From Treponema socranskii subsp. socranskii VPI DR56BR1116 = ATCC 35536 (GTDB taxonomy: Bacteria > Spirochaetota > Spirochaetia > Treponematales > Treponemataceae): a stretch of 64,000 bases of DNA. The notes beneath the pieces were generated by a model. It was not told the DNA's origin, ran no database searches, and saw only the letters and a list, made by a program, of their open reading frames with translations. The translations under genes were made by a program, and so were the position numbers. Location of the stretch: NCBI RefSeq assembly GCF_000468115.1, contig NZ_AVQI01000056.1, positions 44,362-108,361 of the forward strand, read 5' to 3'. Below are positions 23,475-32,731 of this stretch, piece after piece. The first letter of the stretch is position 1; every line of letters begins with the position of its first letter.

Positions 23475-23503
23475 TTGAGAAAGATATCGTTTTGTTATAT
23501 AGT
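23475..23503 (+). promoter_or_regulatory. Promoter of the tatT-tatP-tatQM operon
   Basis: TTGAGA 23475-23480, 17-base spacer, TATAGT 23498-23503. The expected start point is at or within a base or two of the tatT ATG at 23510, and no ribosome site precedes that ATG, so the mRNA may be leaderless. Confidence 0.55.
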
Positions 23504-23509
23504 ATAAAT

Positions 23510-24484
23510 ATGAAGCTCATACAAAAAGCGGCGTTCGCATCGCTCGTTCTATCCGCATCGCTGTTGCTTTCGTGCAAAACGCTCGTCGGCAATGCAGTTT
23601 CCACGGCGCTCGCGGGTGCAAACGGCAAGGGCGTTCCGCAAAAGAAAAAAGCGTCCGCCGCCGATCCTATGCTCGCGATCACCGGCGAAACGGACGTAAC
23701 GCTCGTCGGAGAATTTTTCCCGACGGTGCTCAAAAGCTATGAAATCCTGCAAGCTGCGAATCCCCGCCATATCGGTTTGATGACGATGACGGGTTCGCTC
23801 AATATCATGTATGCGAACGCGTTCGTGCAAACTCCTGCGGAAACGCTGCCGAACGAAGAATTCGATCGCCAGCACGAAGCGTTCGAGCGCGCAAAGCTGC
23901 ACTACCTCCGCGGCCGCGATCTCTGCCTTAAAGCTCTCGACGGAAGACACGCGGGTTTTCGCGCCGCCGTTTTGAGCGGAGACGAAGAGGCGGTCAGAAA
24001 AGCATGCGCAAAGCTCGGCATGTACGATGTCGAAGCTTCTTATTGGGCGTGTGCGGGCTGGCTCGGTGCGTTCAGCCTCGATCCGCTCAGCGCCGATCTT
24101 CTCGGCACTATCCGTTCTCCCGCTCTGATCCTCGAACGCGCTGCTTTTCTCGCTCCCGATTACAATGCTGGTGCGATTTGGGAGCTTTTGTGTAATTTTT
24201 ACATGAGCGCTCCTCCCGAATTCGGAGGAGATACGGAAAGGGGACTCCATTGTTACAACGAAGCGCTCCGCGCATCGGGCGGAAAAACGCCGGGTCCCTA
24301 TGTTACCTATGCCGAGGCGATATGCGTTCCCGCGGGAGACAGGGGAGGCTTTGAAAGCTCTCTTCGTAAAGCGCTCGCGATCGATCCCGATGCGGATCCT
24401 TCGAGCCGCCTTATGACGACGATCGTGCAAAAAAAAGCGAAACGATTGCTCGAACATGCGTCGGATTATTTTCTCGAATGGTGA
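23510..24484 (+). CDS. tatT: TRAP transporter-associated TPR lipoprotein TatT
   Basis: A 324-residue lipoprotein; lipobox SLLLSC with Cys near residue 22. The mature part is all-helical TPR-like, with repeats around HEAFERAKLHYLRGRDLCLK and GLHCYNEALRAS. In T. pallidum TatT forms a trimer that joins the TRAP binding protein TatP, and the gene order tatT-tatP-tatQM is the same here. The start at 23510 was chosen because it begins the signal peptide; a TTG at 23492 only adds six residues overlapping the -10 region. Confidence 0.85.
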   Translation: MKLIQKAAFASLVLSASLLLSCKTLVGNAVSTALAGANGKGVPQKKKASAADPMLAITGETDVTLVGEFFPTVLKSYEILQAANPRHIGLMTMTGSLNIMYANAFVQTPAETLPNEEFDRQHEAFERAKLHYLRGRDLCLKALDGRHAGFRAAVLSGDEEAVRKACAKLGMYDVEASYWACAGWLGAFSLDPLSADLLGTIRSPALILERAAFLAPDYNAGAIWELLCNFYMSAPPEFGGDTERGLHCYNEALRASGGKTPGPYVTYAEAICVPAGDRGGFESSLRKALAIDPDADPSSRLMTTIVQKKAKRLLEHASDYFLEW

Positions 24485-24545
24485 TCGCCGCATTCGCTTC
24501 GAATTGCGGCCGGTAATTTATTAATTTTCGATTGAGGAATACGAT

Positions 24546-25574
24546 ATGAAATTACGTTTTATTATTTTTTCGATGCTGTTTGCGTGCGTCGCCGTATTGC
24601 CGGCGCAGCAGGTAAAAACGCTTAAAATAGCGACCGTCGCGCCGAGCCGTTCCGCATGGGATGTGCAGGAGCGCATCCTCGCGCAGGATTGGGCGAAAGA
24701 TACCGGAGGCGCGATCCAGCTGCAGTTTATGGGAACGAACGCGATGGGCGGAGAGACGGGCGTCGTGCAAAAGCTCAACACGATCCGTCCCGGACAAAAA
24801 GCGCCGATCGACGGAGCGATCTTTACGAGCCTCGGTATCGCAACGCTCGCGCCGGAAACGCATATTTTGACGACGGCCGTTCCGTTTATGTTTCGGAATC
24901 AGGAAGAAGTCGATTTTGTGCTCGACACGTTTGCGCCGACGTTTCAAAAAGCGATTTCCGCAAAAGGTTACGTGCTGCTCGGCTGGTTTAACGTCGGCTG
25001 GGCGTATTTTTATACGAAAAAACCGGTGCATACGCCCGCCGATTTAAAGACGCAAAAACTTTCCGTCGCCGGCATCGGGCTGCCGCAGCTTTCCGATGCG
25101 TTCAAAGCGGCCGGTTTCCGCACCGAAGATATTTCGCCCGATAAACTTTTGCAAAGCGTAAAAACGCCCGGCGGCGTCGAAGGTTTTTATTCGATTCCGA
25201 TGTATGCCTATGCGGGGCAGTATTATAAATCGCTGCCCTATATTCTCGATGCGCCGATATGCCCCGTTATGGCAGCCCTCATCATATCGGCTCCTGCGTG
25301 GGCGGACATTTCCCCCGCGCATAAAACGGCTATGCTGAACGGAGTCAAAAAAGCGCAGGCAAATTTTATCGCAGCTCAGCGTTCTTCCGACAAAGAATAC
25401 CTCGACCGCTGCGTCGAAGGCGGCTGTACCCTCGTCAAGCTCACCGCCGCGGAGCGCAAAGTCATGGAAGAGACGCTCAACAAAGACGCCGCCGCGATGA
25501 TAAAAACCGGACTCCTCGACGAAAAATTTTATGCCGATATCGAAGCGCTTTTAAAACGCCGCCGCGGTGAATAA
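24546..25574 (+). CDS. tatP: TRAP transporter substrate-binding protein (DctP family, TatP)
   Basis: A 342-residue periplasmic protein with a cleavable signal peptide (residues 1-20, cut after LPA). DctP features are LKIATVAPSRSAWDVQ near 26, LQFMGTNAMGGETGVVQKL near 57-75 and GWFNVGWAYFYTKKPV near 148. Ribosome site GATTGAGGAATACG. Partner of TatT (upstream) and TatQM (starting 12 bases after the stop). The ligand is unknown; a hydrophobic carboxylate has been suggested for the T. pallidum system. Confidence 0.88.
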   Translation: MKLRFIIFSMLFACVAVLPAQQVKTLKIATVAPSRSAWDVQERILAQDWAKDTGGAIQLQFMGTNAMGGETGVVQKLNTIRPGQKAPIDGAIFTSLGIATLAPETHILTTAVPFMFRNQEEVDFVLDTFAPTFQKAISAKGYVLLGWFNVGWAYFYTKKPVHTPADLKTQKLSVAGIGLPQLSDAFKAAGFRTEDISPDKLLQSVKTPGGVEGFYSIPMYAYAGQYYKSLPYILDAPICPVMAALIISAPAWADISPAHKTAMLNGVKKAQANFIAAQRSSDKEYLDRCVEGGCTLVKLTAAERKVMEETLNKDAAAMIKTGLLDEKFYADIEALLKRRRGE

Positions 25575-25586
25575 CCGGTGAATACT

Positions 25587-27416
25587 ATGCTGCGAAAAAT
25601 CGAAAACGCTTTAGCGGTCATCCTCATCGCCCTCATCGCCGCGCTCCCGCTCTTTTTTAAATTTATGCAGGGTCTGTGCCGTGTGCAAGTGCCCGGCGCC
25701 GATATCGCTTTGCTCCATTTCGTATTTTTATTCGCAAGCCTCGCAGGGCTCATAACATGGCGCGAAGAAAAGCATTTGAGTCTCGCGTCGGTGAGCGCAT
25801 CTTTCGGCGAAAAGATACGCCGCTCGATCGAAGCGGTCAAAACGGGAGCTGCAAACTGTATCCTCTCGGCGCTCTTTATCGACGCGCTCTGCCAGCTTGT
25901 CAATCCCGCGCAGTTCGATGCGCGTTTTTGGGGCATGAGTACGCGGATTTTTTTCGCTTCGCTTCCGCTGTGCTATTTCGGCATCATTTTCGCGATCGCA
26001 CGCAGAAAAGGCGATCTCATCGCCGCCGTCATCGGCATCGCACTCGGCATCCTTATTTCGATGGGACCCTTTACCGGCATCCTGTATTATCTTTTCGGCG
26101 TACAAAACGCACAGTCCCTGTACGCGATAAACGATGCGTGGCTTTCGTTTTCGAAAATCGCGCTTTTGCCGCTCATCGTCATTTTCGCAGCTCTCGCGTT
26201 TTGCGGTATGCCGCTTTTTCTCGTGCTCGGCGGCATCGCATACGTGCTCTTTTCCGCGAGCGGCGGATACGTCGACGTCATCCCGCTTGAAACGTACCGC
26301 ATACTCACCGACCGCAATATCGCGGCGATTCCCCTCTTTACGATTGCGGGCTACATCCTCGCGCACGGCAGCGCGGGAAACCGCTATGTCGCCGTATTCA
26401 AATCGCTCATAGGTCCGTTCCGCGGCGGAACGGTTATCGCGGCCGTCATCGTGACGACGTTTTTCAGCACCTTTACCGGCGTTTCCGGCATAACGATCCT
26501 CGCGCTCGGCCCGCTGCTTGCCGTCGTACTCACGGGTTCGGGCTATTCCAAAGACAGAGCCGAATCTCTCGTAACCGCATCCGGCGCGATAGGTTTGCTT
26601 TTTCCGCCGAGCGCCGCGATCATCATGTATGCGACCGTCAATTATTTTTCCGTCGACGTGTTCGAACTTTTTAAAGGCGCGATTATCCCCGGCTGCATTA
26701 TGGCGGTTTCGATGATGGTGACGGGAGCCGTATTGGACAAAAAGGGAGAGCGGCCGAAGTTTTCCGTAAAAGAAGCGCGGAATGCTCTCCTTCACTGCAT
26801 CCCCGAACTGCTCATGCCGCTTTTTATCTCAGTGTTTTATTTTAAAGGCGTGTTCGATCTCTTTGAAGTTGCGGCTTTCGCCGTCATCTACGCGTTTTGT
26901 CTTTCGGTATTCGTCCGCCGCGATTTTACTTTAACAAAATCGGCCCGTATCGTCGCTTCGAGCGTTCCCGTTTCAGGCGGCGTTTTGTTTATACTCGGCG
27001 CCGCGTCCGGCATCTCCTATTTTATGCTCGATGCGAACGTCCCCGCTATCCTGACGGACTTTATCACGCAGTACGTAAAAAATCCGTACGTGTTTTTGAT
27101 ATTGATGAACCTCGTCCTGATCGTCGTCGGCTGCCTCATGGATATGTTTTCCGCGATCCTCATCGTTTCCCCGCTTTTGCTGCCGCTCGCGGAATCTTTC
27201 GGCGTGAGTGCGGTCAGAGCCGCTGTCATATTTTTGATGAACCTTTCGATAGGATTTTTGACGCCGCCGGTCGGCATGGATCTGTTTATTTCGTCCTATA
27301 CCTTCGATAAGCCGCTTTCCCGCGTCGTGAGGGGCATCATTCCGTTTTTGATCGTACAGTTCGCAGTCCTCATGCTCGTCACTTACGTGCCGTATTTTAC
27401 GGAAGCGCTTTTGTAG
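25587..27416 (+). CDS. tatQM: Fused TRAP transporter permease (DctQ-DctM, TatQM)
   Basis: A 609-residue membrane protein. The N-terminal ~165 residues form a DctQ-like four-helix unit, followed by a DctM-type transport domain with about twelve further helices. DctM signatures include AIPLFTIAGYILAHGSAG, FFSTFTGVSGITILALGPLL and GFLTPPVGMDLFISS. Na+-driven import of the TatP ligand. The ATG at 25587 has GGTGA at 25577; a GTG at 25578 would add three residues. The end overlaps the convergent gene at 27397 by 20 bases. Confidence 0.9.
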   Translation: MLRKIENALAVILIALIAALPLFFKFMQGLCRVQVPGADIALLHFVFLFASLAGLITWREEKHLSLASVSASFGEKIRRSIEAVKTGAANCILSALFIDALCQLVNPAQFDARFWGMSTRIFFASLPLCYFGIIFAIARRKGDLIAAVIGIALGILISMGPFTGILYYLFGVQNAQSLYAINDAWLSFSKIALLPLIVIFAALAFCGMPLFLVLGGIAYVLFSASGGYVDVIPLETYRILTDRNIAAIPLFTIAGYILAHGSAGNRYVAVFKSLIGPFRGGTVIAAVIVTTFFSTFTGVSGITILALGPLLAVVLTGSGYSKDRAESLVTASGAIGLLFPPSAAIIMYATVNYFSVDVFELFKGAIIPGCIMAVSMMVTGAVLDKKGERPKFSVKEARNALLHCIPELLMPLFISVFYFKGVFDLFEVAAFAVIYAFCLSVFVRRDFTLTKSARIVASSVPVSGGVLFILGAASGISYFMLDANVPAILTDFITQYVKNPYVFLILMNLVLIVVGCLMDMFSAILIVSPLLLPLAESFGVSAVRAAVIFLMNLSIGFLTPPVGMDLFISSYTFDKPLSRVVRGIIPFLIVQFAVLMLVTYVPYFTEALL

Positions 27417-27882
27417 TGCGACGAAGTGCGTCCCGCTGTGCATTATACGCTTCGACGCGCGCTTTTATATCGCGGTAATTTTCCGGATAGTACGCATACT
27501 TACGGACGAGGCGGCGCACTCCGTCTTTTATGCCGTAAAGGCGCAGTTCGTCGAAGGGCGGGTCTGAAGCGAATACGCTCCCGTCGACGATCGACGAAAG
27601 ACCGTTTATCGCTATCCAATTTTCTTTGAGCTTCCGCCCTTCGCGCATCGGAGCGTCGAGCGGCACGGCGATATAATCGCTTTCGCTTCGATAGGTTCTG
27701 TGATGCGATTTTGCGCGGTATCTTTCGAGGATGAGTTTTTCGTAGCCGAGCTTATCGAGCTTTTTTGCGCCTTCGTACGTTTGAATATCTGCACGCCACT
27801 TCCATTCCCGAACGTTGACGACGACCGAAACGACTGCGGCCGAAAAAACGAGAGAGGCGATGATGCCGAGCAGAACCGTCAC
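27397..27882 (-). CDS. Single-pass membrane protein coupled to argR
   Basis: A 161-residue protein beginning at GTG 27882, overlapping the argR stop (GTGA). One N-terminal hydrophobic helix (VTVLLGIIASLVFSAAVVSV) resembles the DivIC/FtsL-type layout of short N-terminus, single helix and extracytoplasmic domain. The outer domain contains Tyr/Arg-rich stretches such as HHRTYRSESDYIAVPL. No domain recognised. Its 3' end overlaps the convergent tatQM by 20 bases. Confidence 0.6.
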   Translation of the reverse strand: MTVLLGIIASLVFSAAVVSVVVNVREWKWRADIQTYEGAKKLDKLGYEKLILERYRAKSHHRTYRSESDYIAVPLDAPMREGRKLKENWIAINGLSSIVDGSVFASDPPFDELRLYGIKDGVRRLVRKYAYYPENYRDIKARVEAYNAQRDALRRTTKALP

Positions 27883-28355
27883 GCTTCGAGTCCCGGAATC
27901 TTTTGCCTGAGCGATTTTAAAAACTGCGCGCCGCTTACCCCTTCGCGAAGACATGCAAAGAGACAATTGTCGCCTGCAACGGTGCCGAGTATATCGTCCA
28001 AGTCCATATTGTCGAGCGCGTTGCTGACCGTATTCGCGTGTCCCGGAAAAGTTTTAATGACGACGATATTGCCCGAACAGTCTATGCTGATATAACCGCG
28101 CAAAAAATCCTGAATGTAAATCTTTTCCGCTTCCGTGCGCTCTTCTTCTTTTTCGAGCGTGTAGATATAGCCGCCTTTTCCGTCGCTCATTTTGCCGACT
28201 TTGAGCAGCTTCAAATCGCGCGAAAGAGTCGCCTGCGTCACATCGTACCCCGTTTTTTGCAAGTGGGCGAGCAGCGACTCCTGGCTTTCGATCCTGTTGT
28301 TTTTAATAAGTTTTTCTATCGCGGCAAGCCGCGCACGCCTTTCTTTTACAGCCAT
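27879..28355 (-). CDS. argR: Arginine repressor ArgR
   Basis: A 158-residue ArgR. The N-terminal winged helix contains LLAHLQKTGYDVTQATLSRD then LKLLKVGK near 23-52. The C-terminal hexamerisation/arginine-binding domain has GNIVVIKTFPGHANTVSNAL and DILGTVAGDNCLFACLR, with the GDN motif that binds arginine. It represses arginine biosynthesis or activates catabolism. No arg gene lies nearby, so targets are elsewhere. Confidence 0.92.
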   Translation of the reverse strand: MAVKERRARLAAIEKLIKNNRIESQESLLAHLQKTGYDVTQATLSRDLKLLKVGKMSDGKGGYIYTLEKEEERTEAEKIYIQDFLRGYISIDCSGNIVVIKTFPGHANTVSNALDNMDLDDILGTVAGDNCLFACLREGVSGAQFLKSLRQKIPGLEA

Positions 28356-28410
28356 CGTATATTGTATACCTCATTTTCGCCGAACATACAATCGGAAGTC
28401 TCGAACCCTT

Positions 28411-30900
28411 TCAATGCAGCTCGACGTAGGTTTTTCCCGCTCCTCCGTCTTCGGGAGGCGCAAAACAAAACGCTTTTACGCCCGCACAGTGCGAAAGATA
28501 ATTTTGCACCGCCTGCTGCAGCACGCCGTTTCCCTTTCCGTGTATGACGCTGAAGCGCTTAAAATCGTGAATCGTGCAGAGGTCGAGCTGCCGTTCGAGG
28601 GCGGCGATCGCTTCGGCTTCGCGGAGTCCCAAAAGACGCAGTTCGAAAGCCGGATGTTCGCCCGCACTTTCGCGCTTCGTTTCGACGGTGACAAGCGGTG
28701 CGGATGAAAGCGAGAGCGAAGCGGCGGGCGTCAAATCTTTTTGCTTCATTTCGATTTTTATCGAACCGAACTGTACGAGAAATCTTTCCTTGCCCGTACG
28801 CGAAACGATCGTGCCGCTCATACGTTTTTCACCTGCAATGACGGCAGTCCCCGGCTCAAAGGACGGCGCTTTGCTTTTCGTTTCGTTTGCATTGCCGGCG
28901 CTTCGGAGCGCGCGGAGCGCTTCGGCGTTTTTCACGCGGCGTTTTGTCGGCTTCGCGCTTTTCGGATGCGGCATCGGAGTGATATTTTTAAATGCGTTTT
29001 GCGCATCGGAAAGTTTTTCGCCTTTTTCGTCGAGCGCTTTTTTTTGCGAGGCGACCGCTTCCGTCAATTCGTCGATGTGGCGTTTTACTGCGAGCGTTTT
29101 TTCCCTCGTGATTTCGCCCTCTCTGATGACGCGAACGAGATTTTCAAGACGCTTCCGGCTTTCCGAAAGAAAAGCTTCGGCTTTTTCGTGCGCCGCCTCT
29201 TGCAGCTCTTGCTCCTTTTGTCGGTTTTCGAGCTCTTTCGCGTCGAGAACGTATTGCCTTTCCGCGAGTTCTTCTTCTTTCCGACGGCAGTCTTGCACGA
29301 GAGCATCGGCTTCGGCGTGCTTTGCCGTAAGCCCCGCGATAAGGGCGGAAATATCGGCGGTATTTCCCGCGATATACTCTCTCGCTTTTTCGACGACGGA
29401 AGGAGGGAGACCGCTTTTTTGCGCGATGTCGAGGGCGCGGCTTTCGCCCGGAACGCCCATGAGTATGCGGTAAGTCGGCGCGAGGGTTTTCCCGTCGAAC
29501 TCGGCCGACGCGTTGATGCAGCTTTCGTGCGTCCATCCGTAATTTTTGAGCACGCCCTGATGCGTCGTCACGAGCGTAAACGCTTTTTTTTCGATAAGCG
29601 CGTCGAGAACCGCCATGCCGATCGCAGCACCTTCCTGCGGATCGGTACCGCTTCCGAGTTCGTCGAGGAGGACGAGGCTTTTTTCGCCGCATTCGGCGAT
29701 CGCACGTGCGATGTTTTTCATGTGAGAGCCGAACGTCGAAAGCGACGAGTCGATCGATTGTCCGTCGCCTATGTCGGCAAACACTTTATCGAAGATCGCA
29801 AGGCGCGAACCTTCCGCTGCGGGAATCGGAAAGCCGCTTTGGTTCAAAAGCGAAAAGAGCGCTATCGTTTTAAGCGTAACCGTTTTGCCGCCGGTATTCG
29901 GCCCCGTGATTATTAAAACTCTTTTTCCGCTCATAAAGCGCACGTCTATCGGTACCGCTTTTTCTCCGAGCAGGGGATGACGCGCTTGAAGCAGCGAGAG
30001 CGCATCATCCTTTCCGCAGGGAAGCGCATAGGCCGCGCGGTGTTCACCTCCCCATTTCGCCCTCGCATAAGCTTCGTCGATCGCGATCATAGAAGGAAGA
30101 GCCGCTTCGAACAGGGGCACATGAGGCGCAAGCGATGCGGTAAGCTTTTTTAAAATCGCTTTGACCGCAATTTGGAGATTCGCCTCTTCTTCGAGCAGTT
30201 CGTTTCCCGTCCGTACCGATTCTTCCGGCTCTATGTACACGGTTTGTCCCGACTGCGACACTTCGTGCACGATACCCGCAATGCGGCTTCTGTGAGAAGC
30301 TTTGACCGCGAGCACTTGATGACCCGAACGGAGAGCGGGCACCGTCGATTCGAGGGCGGAGGAAAGCTTTTGGTTTGCCGTATACGAGCGCATAATGCTT
30401 TGAATTTTTTTATTGAGGTTTGCGATTTTCGTTTTTATCTCGCGGAGTTCGGGAAGATCTTTCAGCTCTCCGTCGGAAGCTACGACGCGTGCGATCTCGG
30501 ACGCGGGCTTCGTTAAATCGGGAAGGCGTCGGACGGCTTCGGAAAGCGTTTCGATCGAAAGCTCTTTTTCGGCTCCCTCGATGTGCGACGAAAGTTTTTT
30601 GACCGAAGCGCAAAAGAGCGAAAGCGCGTGAAACTCTTCGACGGAAAGAGAAGAACCCGGAACGCTTATACGAAAAAAAAGAGGAGCGACCGGAGGCCAC
30701 GAAAAAAGCCCGATTCCGAACGAAGACGAGTTGTATGCGCTCCAATCGCGGCTTATATTTTTAAGCGCTTCGATTTTCGCTTCGTCCGTAAGCGGAAGCC
30801 GTTCGCAAAAACTCTTTTTCCCTTCTTCGCTTACGCAGTAGGCGGCCGCTTCGTCTCTGATACGGAAATAGTCAAGCTCGGAAAGTGCTGATGCATCCAT
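28411..30900 (-). CDS. mutS2: Endonuclease MutS2
   Basis: An 829-residue MutS2. N-terminal DNA-binding/clamp helices are followed by the ATPase: LIITGPNTGGKTVTLKT (Walker A, about 330), DGQSIDSSLSTFGSHMKNI and LVLLDELGSGTDPQEG (Walker B). A long Glu/Lys-rich coiled coil spans about 510-640, and a C-terminal Smr domain ends the protein (RFSVIHGKGNGVLQQAVQNY). The Smr LDLR motif is altered (FELRLLG). MutS2 suppresses recombination or rescues collided ribosomes. It starts one base after the rsgA stop. Confidence 0.92.
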   Translation of the reverse strand: MDASALSELDYFRIRDEAAAYCVSEEGKKSFCERLPLTDEAKIEALKNISRDWSAYNSSSFGIGLFSWPPVAPLFFRISVPGSSLSVEEFHALSLFCASVKKLSSHIEGAEKELSIETLSEAVRRLPDLTKPASEIARVVASDGELKDLPELREIKTKIANLNKKIQSIMRSYTANQKLSSALESTVPALRSGHQVLAVKASHRSRIAGIVHEVSQSGQTVYIEPEESVRTGNELLEEEANLQIAVKAILKKLTASLAPHVPLFEAALPSMIAIDEAYARAKWGGEHRAAYALPCGKDDALSLLQARHPLLGEKAVPIDVRFMSGKRVLIITGPNTGGKTVTLKTIALFSLLNQSGFPIPAAEGSRLAIFDKVFADIGDGQSIDSSLSTFGSHMKNIARAIAECGEKSLVLLDELGSGTDPQEGAAIGMAVLDALIEKKAFTLVTTHQGVLKNYGWTHESCINASAEFDGKTLAPTYRILMGVPGESRALDIAQKSGLPPSVVEKAREYIAGNTADISALIAGLTAKHAEADALVQDCRRKEEELAERQYVLDAKELENRQKEQELQEAAHEKAEAFLSESRKRLENLVRVIREGEITREKTLAVKRHIDELTEAVASQKKALDEKGEKLSDAQNAFKNITPMPHPKSAKPTKRRVKNAEALRALRSAGNANETKSKAPSFEPGTAVIAGEKRMSGTIVSRTGKERFLVQFGSIKIEMKQKDLTPAASLSLSSAPLVTVETKRESAGEHPAFELRLLGLREAEAIAALERQLDLCTIHDFKRFSVIHGKGNGVLQQAVQNYLSHCAGVKAFCFAPPEDGGAGKTYVELH

Positions 30901-30901
30901 G

Positions 30902-31861
30902 CTAATCTTCCCAACTTTGCGATTTCATTTCATCCTTTATGCGCATCCAGCTCGCATAGCGTTCTTCGGTGATGACGCCCGCGTACACGGCTTCGAGGAT
31001 TTTGCAGCCGGGCTCCGCCGTATGCGTACAGCTCATGCCGAATGTGCAGCTGCCGACGATCGGTTTGAACTCACGGAAATAAAGCGCCAAATCTTCCGCT
31101 GCAATGTCGTGCAGCACAAAGCGGCGGATACCCGGCGTATCGATGATCGAAGCCTCATCTCCCTCTCGTCCGGTAAAGCGCTTATCGATGACGATCGTAT
31201 TGAGCGAACCCTTTGTCGTCGTATGAGCGCCGCGCTCATATTTTCGGCTTAAATCCCCCGTGCGGAGCGCTTCGTTTCCCGCAAGCGCGTTTATAAGGCT
31301 CGACTTTCCGACGCCCGACTGCCCGACAAAGGCAGCAACGCGCCCTGAAAGCGTGCGCGCCAATGCATCGAGACCCGCACCCGTTTTCGCCGAAACATAC
31401 AATACCGCATATCCGAGGTCTTCCCATATTTTTGTGCGCGCTTGAAAATCGATGTCGTCACCGGCTGCGAGGTCGCATTTATTACATACGATAATCGGTT
31501 CGAGATTTTGACATTCGGCTTGCGCGAGTTCGCGGTCGATAAAACGCGGACGGAACGGCGGTTCGTCGGGTGTCGTCACCAAAACGATAAAATCGAGGTT
31601 TGCCGCAAGAAGCTGCGGACATTTGCGTTTGACGTTCCAGCGTACAAACGAGTTTTTGCGCGGCACGAGCGAGAGTATCTGCCCCTTCGAAGAATCGAGC
31701 TTATCGGTTTCGACTTCCACAATGTCGCCCGGAGCGAGCGGGTTGTAAAACCGGTCTTCGCTTTTTAATATCTTTCCTTTGAGCGAACACGAGCGCGGTT
31801 TTCCGTCAGTGCAGCGCACCGTAAAAAAATTATTCGTTCCGTCGACGACCGTTCCCTGCAT
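30902..31861 (-). CDS. rsgA: Ribosome small-subunit biogenesis GTPase RsgA
   Basis: A 319-residue circularly permuted GTPase. Order: OB fold at the N-terminus, G4 IVCNKCDLA near 121, G5 VLYVSAKTGAG near 155, G1 FVGQSGVGKSSL near 180, G2 TTTKG, G3 IIDTPGIR near 240, then a zinc finger GSCTFGMSCTHTAEPGC near 270. It matures the 30S subunit. Overlapping/adjacent to mutS2, forming a two-gene unit. Confidence 0.92.
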   Translation of the reverse strand: MQGTVVDGTNNFFTVRCTDGKPRSCSLKGKILKSEDRFYNPLAPGDIVEVETDKLDSSKGQILSLVPRKNSFVRWNVKRKCPQLLAANLDFIVLVTTPDEPPFRPRFIDRELAQAECQNLEPIIVCNKCDLAAGDDIDFQARTKIWEDLGYAVLYVSAKTGAGLDALARTLSGRVAAFVGQSGVGKSSLINALAGNEALRTGDLSRKYERGAHTTTKGSLNTIVIDKRFTGREGDEASIIDTPGIRRFVLHDIAAEDLALYFREFKPIVGSCTFGMSCTHTAEPGCKILEAVYAGVITEERYASWMRIKDEMKSQSWED

Positions 31862-32100
31862 AAAAACATCGTAATAAAAAGGACGCGATTTTGCAAGCGG
31901 GGGCGTTTGAGCGCATTCCTGCAGAGTACGACCGGTCGCCGCTTGCAGCGGAAACCTGTAGTCAGGACGGCAGTGTCGTCTTTTCGCATTCCGCGGTTTG
32001 TCCGGTATACCATTATATTGAAGCGTTCTCTATCATAAATTCTTGTGTTATGTTATTATCGTAACCGTAACAGTGTAAATCGATTTTCAGGAGTATGAAT

Positions 32101-32730
32101 ATGAATACGAGTATGGGTGTGTATATGAAACGGAACGGTATATTCGCCGCAGTGATTCTGTGTGCGCTTGTCGTTTCGTCGTGCGGCACGACGAAAGTGA
32201 GGCGCGTCCGTGCCGATAAAGTCATCGACATGGACGGCAACTGGAACGACAACGATGTGCGCATCGTCTGTGCATCGCTCATCGCCGACTGTGCGAGTTC
32301 GCCCGCAGTCGCGCAATACCGGCGGCAAAACGGGCGGAATCCCGTCGCCATCGTCGGAAAAATCCGCAACGACAGCGACGAACACATCGACACGAGCATC
32401 GTTGAAAAGCGTTTTCAGAGCGCGATCATCAACAGCGGAACCTTGGACTTCGTCTCCGATAAAAACGAGCGGACGGAACTCCGCGATGAACGTCTCGATC
32501 AGCAGTCGAATTCGAGCAAAGAAACGATGAAGCGCTTAAAAAACGAAACGGGCGCCGACGTTATGCTACTCGGTTCGATCAAGACGATGGTGCAAAAAGA
32601 AGGACGAAAATCGGTTCGCGCGTATTTCGTGTATGCTCAGCTGCACGATATCGAAACGAATAAGATTTTGTGGAGCGGTGAAAACAGCGAAATCAAAAAA
32701 GTGATAACGCGTCCGGCAGCAAAGCTCTAG
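32101..32730 (+). CDS. LpoB-like lipoprotein (penicillin-binding protein activator family)
   Basis: A 209-residue lipoprotein; lipobox VVSSC with Cys at about 28. The mature domain reads DGNWNDNDVRIVCASLIADC, then RNPVAIVGKIRNDSDEHIDT and ETGADVMLLGSIKTMVQ, the alpha/beta fold of the LpoB/YcfM family. In E. coli LpoB stimulates PBP1b from the outer membrane; a similar role in a spirochaete is inference. The ATG at 32101 lies seven bases after AGGAG; the ATG at 32095 is too close to it. It forms an operon with the 32732 lipoprotein. Confidence 0.75.
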   Translation: MNTSMGVYMKRNGIFAAVILCALVVSSCGTTKVRRVRADKVIDMDGNWNDNDVRIVCASLIADCASSPAVAQYRRQNGRNPVAIVGKIRNDSDEHIDTSIVEKRFQSAIINSGTLDFVSDKNERTELRDERLDQQSNSSKETMKRLKNETGADVMLLGSIKTMVQKEGRKSVRAYFVYAQLHDIETNKILWSGENSEIKKVITRPAAKL

Positions 32731-32731
32731 C

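Noticed and set aside
18246..23500. Integron integrase or CRISPR array in the accessory region
   Set aside because: No tyrosine recombinase motif in any frame I read, and no regularly spaced identical repeats; the tandem repeats at 18388-18487 are contiguous and degenerate without spacers.
28741..29916. Long plus-strand open frame opposite mutS2
   Set aside because: Compositionally biased (Phe/Arg) translation without motifs; the MutS2 Walker and Smr motifs are on the minus strand.
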